19,988 nt of DNA, taken from NCBI GenBank assembly GCA_031265025.1, contig JAISDF010000108.1, forward strand, positions 1 through 19,988, written 5' to 3'. Below are positions 6,026 through 12,465 of this stretch, in pieces; the first letter of the stretch is position 1, and the number at the start of each line of letters is the position of its first letter. This DNA comes from Spirochaetaceae bacterium (GTDB taxonomy: Bacteria; Spirochaetota; Spirochaetia; Treponematales; Breznakiellaceae). The translations under genes and the position numbers were made by a program. The notes beneath the pieces are model-generated. The model did not search any database. It saw only the letters and a list, made by a program, of their open reading frames with translations, and had not been told where the DNA came from.

Positions 6026-7182
6026 AGAAAATTCCGGTAAAATCCTTGCGGGCAGGATCATCGTTTACTGAGCCCGTCTATATCGAAGGAAACAACATTC
6101 TCGTACCGGCAGGGATAGCTATCCGCAAAAAGGACCTGGACCGCCTTGCGTCCTGGGGCGTCGATTCAGTTACGACCGACGGCGAGATGATTAACGCGGA
6201 TGAACAGGCGGGAGAAGCGAAAAAAGCAGCGGAACAAAAATCCGGCGGCCTCCTTTCCCTTATTGATGTAAAAGAAAATTCCAGCGCCTACAGAACCTAT
6301 ATGGATCTCATCTCCAAACTGGATGAGGTATTCACCAATATAGGTGCGGGTATAGCCATAGAAGTCAGGTCCATTGACAATATTACCGGCGGCCTGCTCT
6401 ATGTTGTCAGGGAACAGCGGGACCAGATTATCGGCTTTATACTCGGCGGCGAGGTTTCGGGCCGCGAACTGGCAAAAAGTTCTGTCAATACCGCCATACT
6501 GACCGCCCTTATCGCGCTGGAGATGAAGCTCCCCAACCACAAGGTCATGCAGATTACCACCGGCGCGCTGCTCCACGACGCGGGTATGCTGCGGCTTCCC
6601 AAAGAAATCACCGAGAAAAAGGGCGGCCTGAGCGCCGCCGAAGTCCAGCGTATGCAGGCCCATCCTCTGTATACCTATAAGATCATCTGCAAGGAACTGC
6701 TTTACCCTGAGGATGTAGGCATTGTGGCCCTCCAGCATCACGAGCGCTGGGACGGCGAGGGGTACCCCCGGCGGGTTTCAGGGACAGCCATAGACCTGGG
6801 CGCCCGCATTGTTTCGGTGGCCGATGCCTTTGAAGCCATGGTAAGCGAGAAACCCTACCGCAACTCCATGATGGGGTATCAGGCAATGAAAAACCTGCTT
6901 TCCGACAATTCCCGCCGCTTTGATCCTGATGTGCTAAAGGCCTTTATTCAAACTATGGGAATTTACCCTATAGGTTCCATAATACTCCTTAACAACGGCG
7001 CCATAGCCAGAGTGGTGGAGGTCAGGGGCGACGCTCCCCTGCGGCCCAATATACGCATACTCATTGACGAATTCGGCAAAGTTTTCAAACAGGATGAAGG
7101 CGATCTTATCGAACTTTTGACCGAAAAGAGCCTTTTTATTGCCAAGGCTCTGGACCCCAGGGAACTCAACAAGAAGAAATAA
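6022..7182 (+). CDS. HD-GYP domain protein, probable cyclic-di-GMP phosphodiesterase
   Basis: Seen: with the ATG at 6022 (ATGA overlap with the upstream stop) the protein has 386 residues. The N-terminal part (about 1-60, IPVKSLRAGSSFTEPVY) resembles the DUF3391-like domain that often precedes HD-GYP. The HD-GYP domain (about 150-320) holds the metal dyad H185-D186, HHERWDGEGYP at 239-249, and VSVADAFEAMVSEKPYR. A C-terminal beta-rich extension (about 325-386) starts GIYPIGSIILLNNGAIARV. Family knowledge: intact HD-GYP domains hydrolyse c-di-GMP to pGpG or GMP. It sits next to flagellar genes and in the same transcript as a GGDEF protein, so it likely lowers c-di-GMP to favour motility. An in-frame start 18 codons upstream exists but would overlap deeply with the previous gene. 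Confidence 0.93.
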   Translation: MKKIPVKSLRAGSSFTEPVYIEGNNILVPAGIAIRKKDLDRLASWGVDSVTTDGEMINADEQAGEAKKAAEQKSGGLLSLIDVKENSSAYRTYMDLISKLDEVFTNIGAGIAIEVRSIDNITGGLLYVVREQRDQIIGFILGGEVSGRELAKSSVNTAILTALIALEMKLPNHKVMQITTGALLHDAGMLRLPKEITEKKGGLSAAEVQRMQAHPLYTYKIICKELLYPEDVGIVALQHHERWDGEGYPRRVSGTAIDLGARIVSVADAFEAMVSEKPYRNSMMGYQAMKNLLSDNSRRFDPDVLKAFIQTMGIYPIGSIILLNNGAIARVVEVRGDAPLRPNIRILIDEFGKVFKQDEGDLIELLTEKSLFIAKALDPRELNKKK

Positions 7183-7551
7183 GTGTCCGGGAAAGCGGCC
7201 CCACAGGACAATCCGGCAAAGGGCAGGGCCGGCGAAGAGCGGGCAGAGTGTTTTCTCCGCGAAAAAGGCATGCGGATTCTTGCCCGAAACTACCGTACCA
7301 GAACCGGCGAAATCGACATTATCGCCCTTGACGGCGAGACCGTGGTGTTTGCCGAGGTTAAAACCTGGTCCGCGCTGGACTTTGCCGACCTGGAACAGAG
7401 CATAGACCGGAAAAAGCAAAAACGCATCATTGAAACAGCTAAGTATTTTCTGGCTTCCCATCGAGAATATAATGGTATGGATGTGCGCTTTGATGTCCTC
7501 TTTTTGGATATTTTGGACATAAAGCATATCGAATCGGCTTTTCTGGAGTAG
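7183..7551 (+). CDS. yraN: YraN/UPF0102 family predicted endonuclease
   Basis: Seen: 122 residues from a GTG that follows the HD-GYP stop with no gap. It has the family's GRAGEERAECFLREKGMRILARNYR and the nuclease-like core GEIDIIALDGETVVFAEVKTW, where the Asp and the ExK form a PD-(D/E)xK-type triad. Family knowledge: YraN proteins resemble Holliday-junction resolvases, but no firm function is known. Presence in this operon near rplS/rnhB-type genes is widespread. No Shine-Dalgarno is apparent, so translation is probably coupled to the upstream gene. Confidence 0.92.
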   Translation: MSGKAAPQDNPAKGRAGEERAECFLREKGMRILARNYRTRTGEIDIIALDGETVVFAEVKTWSALDFADLEQSIDRKKQKRIIETAKYFLASHREYNGMDVRFDVLFLDILDIKHIESAFLE

Positions 7552-7553
7552 AT

Positions 7554-7745
7554 ATGGCGGTTCCCCGGCCGGAACAATACGACAAAACACGAATTGAAAA
7601 ATTACGCAAACTGGTGGATAATAAGGAATATTTAGACCAGGCGATTCATCGTATTGCCCAGATAATAAGTAATGAATTTGTCCATGGTTCCGCGGGAGCG
7701 GATTTTGCCGGAAATCCCGCGGGAGGCGAGGGGTATAATGAGTAA
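7554..7745 (+). CDS. Small FlgM-like protein (anti-sigma-28 C-terminal motif)
   Basis: Seen: 63 residues, 2 nt after yraN and overlapping the next gene by 8 nt. Residues about 12-44 (TRIEKLRKLVDNKEYLDQAI, then HRIAQIISNEFV) align with the C-terminus of the flgM product at 13730-14014: R, I, L, Y, L, I, A, I and F coincide, with many conservative changes. Inference: it carries the sigma-28-binding helical part of FlgM without the N-terminal half that would pass through the export gate. The Gly-rich tail (about 47-63) looks unstructured. It could be a second anti-sigma factor or a decoy; it could also be an unrelated helical protein. Its position after export genes is suggestive. Confidence 0.65.
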   Translation: MAVPRPEQYDKTRIEKLRKLVDNKEYLDQAIHRIAQIISNEFVHGSAGADFAGNPAGGEGYNE

Positions 7746-8289
7746 CAACGGAAGAGGCGGACGCCGCCGTCCTTTTAGAAACCGGGACAGGGGAAATTCC
7801 CAGCCTGCCTTCACGGGAAACGCGGCCGGAAGTTCCAGGGAAAATCAGGATTTCCGGTCCCCGGCGGGAAATTCCGATTCCTGGCAGAAAGACGGAAAAA
7901 GGGGCGGCAAGCCCCGTTTTGACAAGAACCGGGGTGTTCTGGTAGACAGGCCCAAATGGACAGCCCCCAAGGTAAGCCAGGAGCCGCTTCCCGAGCCGGA
8001 ATGCCCGCTCTGCGGCAAGCCCGTAAAGGACCTGGCGGCGGCGCTTGGCGACAAGGTTTCCGGGACACCTGTTCACTTTGAATGTGCACTCAGCGCCCTG
8101 AGCGGACGGGAGCTTCTTGAAGAGGGCGATCAAATGAGCTATATAGGCGGCGGTCGTTTCGGCATAGTCCACTACAGTAATCCCCAGGATCACAGAAACT
8201 TTCAAATTAAAAAGATACTCCAGTGGGAGGATCAAAATACCCGTTCAGACTGGAGGAGTCAGGTTACGGAGCGGTATTCAACAACATAA
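7738..8289 (+). CDS. Arg/Gly-rich hypothetical protein with a CCHC zinc-binding motif
   Basis: Seen: the ATG at 7738 with a GGGAGGCGAGGGG Shine-Dalgarno gives 183 residues; upstream in-frame starts lie inside the previous gene. Residues 1-75 are disordered and rich in Arg, Gly, Asn and Lys, resembling an RNA-binding tail. Residues 89-116 hold C89-x2-C92-x20-H113-x2-C116, a likely zinc knuckle or treble clef, followed by a short ordered domain (about 120-165, SYIGGGRFGIVHYS). I do not recognise a named family; it looks like a spirochete-restricted hypothetical protein. A nucleic-acid-binding role is inferred. The stop overlaps the GGDEF start by one base (TAATG). Confidence 0.8.
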   Translation: MSNNGRGGRRRPFRNRDRGNSQPAFTGNAAGSSRENQDFRSPAGNSDSWQKDGKRGGKPRFDKNRGVLVDRPKWTAPKVSQEPLPEPECPLCGKPVKDLAAALGDKVSGTPVHFECALSALSGRELLEEGDQMSYIGGGRFGIVHYSNPQDHRNFQIKKILQWEDQNTRSDWRSQVTERYSTT

Positions 8290-9482
8290 TGAGTACCGAT
8301 ATCGAAGACGATTTCCTGTCCAATCCCAGGGTCCTCGAACAGTACGGTCTTTTGCAGGAAATAGGAATTTTCCGGTATATTGACAACCTGAACACCGAAA
8401 TACGGGGATACAAAAATATCCTCAACAGCGCGTCGGATATTTTTAACCGCGCCACTATAGACGACATCATGGACGCTACGGTCTGGCAGCTTTCGGATCA
8501 TTTTCTGCCTTCGTTTATCTTTTTTATACTCAGGCCCCTTCAAAACAAGGAGACCATTACCACCAAGGGCTACAAGAATTACAAGATGATAGACCTCTCG
8601 CTTGACATTGACAGCATAGCCCCCTTTGAGGCCTTTTTTCAGGAATATAAAAAACCCATAAGTTATGATTTGCTCCTTGAGCAGATGGAGGACAAGGAAG
8701 CGGTCAGGGTGATGGAAGATCTTCATCCCGAACTGGTGGTCCCCATAATCGGGCCGTCGGGCCTCTACAGCCTCATCCTCATCGGTTCAAAACTGCTGGG
8801 AGACAAGTACAATGCCCAGGAGTTGAATTACCTTACCCAGCTCATGTCCTTTGTCGCCCAGGCCATACAAAACCATCTTCATTATGAATATTCGGTGCGG
8901 GACGTAAAGACCGGCCTTTTTAACCACGGCTTTTTTATGAGCCGTCTTAACGAGGAACTGGCAAGGGTAAGGCGTTTCAAAAAACCCGCTTCCCTCATGG
9001 TGCTTGATGTGGACAAGTTCAAGAATTTCAATGACAGCTACGGGCATCTTGCCGGCGACAGGGTGCTTGAGGCCATAGCCCTGACCCTCAAGAACTGCGT
9101 CCGTACCGAAGATATACCTTCCCGTTTCGGCGGGGAGGAATTTACCGTGCTGCTTCCCGATACCGGCAAGGATACCGCCTGGATAGTGGCCGAAAGGCTG
9201 CGGACACAGATTGCCGGGATGACCGTTCCCTGGTCGCCTCCCCTGCCCAGGGTTACGGTCAGCATAGGCATGGTCAGCTTTGCCGGAAAAGACCAGGCGT
9301 GCCCTGACGAAATTATCAAGCGGGCCGACGAGGCCCTCTACCTTTCCAAGGAACGGGGCCGCAACCGGAGCACTGTCTGGGGCACGGGCCTCCTTTTCAG
9401 GCTTGAACAGTCCAAGGGCGGGCAGGAAAAACCCGGCGGGTTTCCCGTAATGACGGATAAGATTGAAGGAGCGGTACTATGA
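8289..9482 (+). CDS. GAF-like/GGDEF diguanylate cyclase
   Basis: Seen: 397 residues from ATG 8289. An N-terminal helical and GAF-like sensor region covers about 15-205. The GGDEF domain (about 215-375) has DVDKFKNFNDSYGHLAGDRVL, the active-site loop R279-FGGEEF (GGEEF at 281-285), and RADEALYLSKERGRN. The product-inhibition I-site RTED lies at 272-275, exactly five residues before GGEEF. Family knowledge: such proteins make c-di-GMP from two GTP and are feedback-inhibited through RxxD. No membrane segment is seen, so it is cytoplasmic. It is co-transcribed with the HD-GYP phosphodiesterase gene 1.1 kb upstream and overlaps mtnN by 4 nt. Confidence 0.95.
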   Translation: MSTDIEDDFLSNPRVLEQYGLLQEIGIFRYIDNLNTEIRGYKNILNSASDIFNRATIDDIMDATVWQLSDHFLPSFIFFILRPLQNKETITTKGYKNYKMIDLSLDIDSIAPFEAFFQEYKKPISYDLLLEQMEDKEAVRVMEDLHPELVVPIIGPSGLYSLILIGSKLLGDKYNAQELNYLTQLMSFVAQAIQNHLHYEYSVRDVKTGLFNHGFFMSRLNEELARVRRFKKPASLMVLDVDKFKNFNDSYGHLAGDRVLEAIALTLKNCVRTEDIPSRFGGEEFTVLLPDTGKDTAWIVAERLRTQIAGMTVPWSPPLPRVTVSIGMVSFAGKDQACPDEIIKRADEALYLSKERGRNRSTVWGTGLLFRLEQSKGGQEKPGGFPVMTDKIEGAVL

Positions 9483-10195
9483 TCGGCGTGATAGGCGCTA
9501 TGGAAGACGAAGTAAAGATACTCCGTTCCCGCATGAAGTATACCCAGACCAAAGCCGTGGGTCCTTTTGAATTTATCTCAGGCGAGCTTGAAGGCAGGGA
9601 GGCTGTGCTGCTGCGCTGCGGCATAGGCAAGGTAAACGCCGCCCTGGGAACGGCCTTTCTCATCCGGGAGTACCGCCCCGGCCTGGTTATCAATTCAGGA
9701 TCGGCAGGCGGCATAGACCCTTCCCTCAATTTCGGCGACGCTGTTATTTCCACAGGGCTTCTCTACCATGATGTGGACCTTACCGGCTTTAAGTACGTTC
9801 CCGGCCAGCTCCCCGGCTGTCCCGCTGTGTTCCTTGTCAAAGAGGACCTCATACTCAGGGCGGAACGGGCCGTGGCGGAACTTAAAGCCGAAAAACTCCT
9901 GCCCCCGAAATTTAACGGCGTCAGGGGCGTCATCGCGTCGGGAGACGTATTCATGTGCGAGAGCACCCGCATTAACGCGGTAAAAGAACTTTTTCCCCTG
10001 GTAAAGGCCGTGGAGATGGAAGGCGCCGCCGTAGCCCATACCTGTTTTCTCTTTAACATCCCTTTCCTGATCATCAGGGCCCTTTCCGACATAGCCGGCG
10101 CCGAATCGCCCATGACCTTTGACGAATTTCTTCCGGCAGCGTCAGCGCATTCAGGGCAGATAGTCTGCCGTATCATAAAGGAATATGAGGTATAG
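9479..10195 (+). CDS. mtnN: 5'-methylthioadenosine/S-adenosylhomocysteine nucleosidase (Pfs/MtnN)
   Basis: Seen: 238 residues beginning MIGVIGAMEDEVKIL, with the catalytic Glu at 11, INSGSAGGID (base/ribose pocket), VEMEGAAVAH and RALSDIAGAESP, whose Asp is the general acid. The length is normal. It cleaves SAH to adenine and S-ribosylhomocysteine, the substrate of LuxS, whose gene follows after 2 nt. Together they recycle SAH from methyltransferases such as TrmD and produce the AI-2 precursor DPD. The ATG overlaps the GGDEF stop (ATGA). Confidence 0.96.
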   Translation: MIGVIGAMEDEVKILRSRMKYTQTKAVGPFEFISGELEGREAVLLRCGIGKVNAALGTAFLIREYRPGLVINSGSAGGIDPSLNFGDAVISTGLLYHDVDLTGFKYVPGQLPGCPAVFLVKEDLILRAERAVAELKAEKLLPPKFNGVRGVIASGDVFMCESTRINAVKELFPLVKAVEMEGAAVAHTCFLFNIPFLIIRALSDIAGAESPMTFDEFLPAASAHSGQIVCRIIKEYEV

Positions 10196-10197
10196 TT

Positions 10198-10674
10198 ATG
10201 GAAAAGATTGCCAGTTTTCAGATTGATCATCTCAGGCTTCTTCCGGGGCTCTATGTGTCCCGCAAAGACCGTTTCGGACAGACCGTGCTCACCACCTTTG
10301 ACCTCCGCTTCAAGCAGCCGAACCAGGAGCCGGTGATAGATATGCCGGCTCTGCATACCTTTGAGCATCTTGGCGCGACCTTCCTCAGGTCCCACGAAAC
10401 ATGGGGAAACCGTATCGTGTACTTTGGTCCCATGGGCTGCCGTACCGGCTTTTACCTCATAGCCGAAGGCAGCCTCGTTCCAAATGACATACTCCCCCTC
10501 CTCGACGAAATGGCCTCCTGGATACTCGCCTTTGACGGCCCCATCCCCGGCGCCAGCCCCGCCGAATGCGGCAACTGGTCCGAGCAGAACCTCAACATGG
10601 CAAAATGGGAAATGCGCCGTTACAGGGACACGCTTAAAAACGCCGGCCCTGAACGGCTCAATTATCCGGCGTGA
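10198..10674 (+). CDS. luxS: S-ribosylhomocysteine lyase LuxS
   Basis: Seen: 158 residues with the metal motif H53-TFE-H57, the third metal ligand C124 in ASPAECGNWSE, and the catalytic cysteine C81 in MGCRTGFYL. The length matches the family (about 155-170). LuxS splits S-ribosylhomocysteine to homocysteine and DPD, from which autoinducer-2 forms spontaneously. It is the last gene of the tight plus-strand series and directly follows mtnN, the same pfs-luxS pairing known in Borrelia. No terminator is evident before the tRNA promoter 23 nt downstream. Confidence 0.97.
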   Translation: MEKIASFQIDHLRLLPGLYVSRKDRFGQTVLTTFDLRFKQPNQEPVIDMPALHTFEHLGATFLRSHETWGNRIVYFGPMGCRTGFYLIAEGSLVPNDILPLLDEMASWILAFDGPIPGASPAECGNWSEQNLNMAKWEMRRYRDTLKNAGPERLNYPA

Positions 10675-10696
10675 TGAGCAGAACCGATACGGCAAA

Positions 10697-10725
10697 TTGA
10701 CAAGAATGGGCTTTTCAGCTATAGT
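10697..10725 (+). promoter_or_regulatory. Near-consensus promoter of tRNA-Gly
   Basis: TTGACA (10697-10702, perfect) and TATAGT (10720-10725) are separated by 17 nt. The predicted start is about 10732, 13 nt before the mature tRNA 5' end. Confidence 0.75.
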
Positions 10726-10744
10726 GGAATCCCATAAGGGAAAA

Positions 10745-10815
10745 GCGGACGTCATATAACGGTATTATCCAAGCTTCCCAAGCTTGTGACGCGGGTTCGA
10801 CTCCCGTCGTCCGCT
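10745..10815 (+). tRNA. tRNA-Gly (anticodon CCC)
   Basis: A full cloverleaf can be drawn. The acceptor stem GCGGACG (10745-10751) pairs with CGTCCGC (10808-10814) at 7 of 7 positions, with discriminator U at 10815. The anticodon stem CAAGC/GCTTG encloses TTCCCAA, giving anticodon CCC at 10777-10779. The T stem 10791-10795/10803-10807 encloses TTCGACT. The D stem is short and AU-only (10754-10756/10766-10768), but GG is present in the D loop. CCA is not encoded. It reads GGG codons. Confidence 0.93.
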
Positions 10816-10873
10816 GAAAATTATCCAGTTTCTAATCTTCCCTCCTGAACAAAGAACAATATATAAAAATTCC

Positions 10874-10910
10874 TTGACCTTTTGTCTTATATATAATACA
10901 ATACTAGTAT
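10874..10910 (+). promoter_or_regulatory. Toxin-antitoxin promoter and overlapping palindromic operator
   Basis: TTGACC (10874-10879) and TACAAT (10897-10902) are 17 nt apart. The predicted start, about 10909, is the A of the toxin ATG. The perfect palindrome ATACTAGTAT (10901-10910) overlaps the -10 box and the start, a fitting place for autorepression by the antitoxin. No Shine-Dalgarno lies before the toxin ATG. Confidence 0.6.
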
Positions 10911-11199
10911 GTACGATATTGAAACCACTGGGGAATTTGACAGTTGGCTTGGAAGCATCCAAGACAGCAAAACCCAGAAGGTAATTATCAAACGTATCAG
11001 ATCTCTGTCCCTTGGTTCACTTGGCGAAACCCGATCACTTGAAGGCGGCCTCTTTGAAGCAAAGATTCGCTTTGGCTCAGGCTTCAGATTGTACTTCCTT
11101 AACAAAGGTACAAGAATTATCATACTTCTTTGTGGCGGGGATAAGTCTACGCAAAAACAGGATATTAAAAATGCCAGAAAAATGGCAAAGGAGATATAA
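10909..11199 (+). CDS. HigB/RelE-superfamily toxin (phage-derived Gp49-like killer protein)
   Basis: Seen: 96 residues with FDSWLGSIQDSKTQKVIIKRIRSLSLG, EGGLFEAKIRFGSGFRLYFL and the late IILLCGGDKSTQKQDIKNARKMAKE. This is the layout of the addiction-module killer family related to HigB/RelE. Family knowledge: these toxins cut mRNA, usually on the ribosome; the Arg and Lys in the KIRFGSGFRLYF strand and the GGDKSTQ motif are family hallmarks. The toxin precedes the antitoxin, as in HigBA systems. The ATG has no Shine-Dalgarno and lies at the predicted transcription start. Located beside a tRNA gene and AT-richer than its surroundings, it was probably acquired horizontally. Confidence 0.92.
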   Translation: MYDIETTGEFDSWLGSIQDSKTQKVIIKRIRSLSLGSLGETRSLEGGLFEAKIRFGSGFRLYFLNKGTRIIILLCGGDKSTQKQDIKNARKMAKEI

Positions 11200-11490
11200 A
11201 TGCTTAAAACGAAAAAATTTGAAATTATTGACTACCTGAAAACCGAAAAAGATATCGAGGAATACCTTAACGTAGTACTTGAAGAAAAAGATTTTACATT
11301 TCTTCCGATCGCCCTTGCGGATATTGCCAGAGCACGAAAGGCCATGACGAGTGCCGCCAGGGCGGCCGGTGTTTCCAGGACCACGCTCTATCAGTCTCTT
11401 TCGGCAGAAGGACATCCTGCCTTTGAGACCGTCGCAAAAGTAGCCGATTCCCTCGGATACAAGATAACGCTAATTCCAAAAGCCATATAA
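11200..11490 (+). CDS. HigA-type antitoxin with helix-turn-helix
   Basis: Seen: 96 residues, starting at the base after the toxin stop. The N-terminal part (FEIIDYLKTEKDIEEYLNVVLEE) matches the partner family of Gp49-like toxins. A helix-turn-helix follows: MTSAARAAGVSRTTLYQSLS, then FETVAKVADSLGYKITLIP. AAAGGAG (11187-11193) gives it a strong Shine-Dalgarno, in contrast to the toxin. It should neutralise the toxin and repress the operon through the palindrome at 10901-10910. No clear terminator is seen before the convergent gene. Confidence 0.92.
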   Translation: MLKTKKFEIIDYLKTEKDIEEYLNVVLEEKDFTFLPIALADIARARKAMTSAARAAGVSRTTLYQSLSAEGHPAFETVAKVADSLGYKITLIPKAI

Positions 11491-11606
11491 CCCAGCAGCA
11501 GTTATCAAAAATAGAAAATGGATATAATTGTAATTTGCTGACTTTTATCAAGGTGTCATCAACGCTGGGGTTCTCGGTAAACCTTTCGGCATAACAAGGC
11601 CCCGGT

Positions 11607-12440
11607 TTAAGCCAGGGTTTCGGCCCATACCTGGAGGGCGATGCTCGCGGCTACGGCGACATTGAGGGAGCCTTTGGCGCCGTAGGTGGGTATGGTAAGC
11701 CGGCCCAGGGACGCGCCGGCCATGTCCAGCGCCCTGCCGCTGAGACCCAGTTCCTCAGAACCTGTAAGCATGATGCCCTGTTTCGGGAAGGCAAATTTAC
11801 CGGGGGCGGCGCCTCCGCTTTCCAGGGCAAAAACAGGGAGTCCTGTTGACGCAAGCTCAGTGAGGGGATCAAGGCCGCTTCGCTGCCAGGCTACAAGGTC
11901 CACGCAGCCCATGCCGCTCCTTCTGGCCCGGACGTGTTCAGGGTCGGCGCAGAGGGGGGAGAGGATGATTTTTTCGACGCCAAAGGATTCGGCGCTGCGG
12001 AATATGGCCCCCACATTAAAGGGCGAGCGTATGTCTTCGAGATAGATCAGCATGCCGGGAAAGACGCGCCGTTTTGCAGGATCAAGTTTTCCTCCCGTAT
12101 CAAGAAAATCCCAGTCCGCGGCCTGTCTTCCTGTTTCAGCAAGAAGTATGTGCCTTACGGTATTGAGGGCCCGCCGCGCAGGGGAACCGCCGTCCTCCCC
12201 AGGGGCAGTCTCCGCTTCCCTGAGCGCGCTTTGGGCTTCCCTGAGGGCCGACGCGGCGGCGGGGGAAAAATCCGGGTCCCGGATGAGCAGTTCCACAAGT
12301 TCCGTATCATGGGCCGCTTCGTTTTTGCCCGGAGCGTCTGATACGCGGAGGCGCTTTTCTTCGGCAAGACATATCATTTTAAGGATTTTTCTCAGGCGCT
12401 GATGGCGGGGAAGTCTTTCCAATTTTGAAAGGGAAATCAT
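11607..12440 (-). CDS. SpoU/TrmH-family RNA 2'-O-methyltransferase
   Basis: Seen: 277 residues. The N-terminal 130 residues are helical and low in recognisable motifs. The SPOUT knot domain has motif 1 IYLEDIRSPFNVGAIFRSAE (conserved Asn and catalytic Arg), motif 2 GIMLTGSEELGLS, and motif 3 IPTYGAKGSLNVAVAASIAL. Family knowledge: the enzyme methylates ribose 2'-OH in rRNA or tRNA using SAM; the target cannot be told here. The N-terminal extension is longer than in TrmH or RlmB and could specify a different RNA. It follows the Fe-ADH-like gene by 25 nt on the same strand and is probably co-transcribed with it. Confidence 0.92.
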   Translation of the reverse strand: MISLSKLERLPRHQRLRKILKMICLAEEKRLRVSDAPGKNEAAHDTELVELLIRDPDFSPAAASALREAQSALREAETAPGEDGGSPARRALNTVRHILLAETGRQAADWDFLDTGGKLDPAKRRVFPGMLIYLEDIRSPFNVGAIFRSAESFGVEKIILSPLCADPEHVRARRSGMGCVDLVAWQRSGLDPLTELASTGLPVFALESGGAAPGKFAFPKQGIMLTGSEELGLSGRALDMAGASLGRLTIPTYGAKGSLNVAVAASIALQVWAETLA

Positions 12441-12465
12441 GGTCTTGCCTTTTTCGACAGCGGGA

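Noticed and set aside
6934..8235. 433-codon open frame on the minus strand
   Set aside because: It lies antisense to the HD-GYP, yraN and following genes, whose products have clear family motifs; its translation shows no domain.
9763..10755. 330-codon open frame on the minus strand
   Set aside because: Antisense to mtnN and luxS, both fully supported by active-site residues.
11002..11011. CTCTGTCCCT in the toxin gene as a seventh repeat copy
   Set aside because: One mismatch in the last position and no extension; expected by chance.
10745..11490. Integrated element with attachment sites at the tRNA-Gly gene
   Set aside because: No integrase and no repeat of the tRNA 3' end downstream; only the toxin-antitoxin pair is adjacent.
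11491..11640. Terminator between the antitoxin and the SPOUT methyltransferase
   Set aside because: Only a 6-bp stem overlapping the methyltransferase stop, without a T-run.
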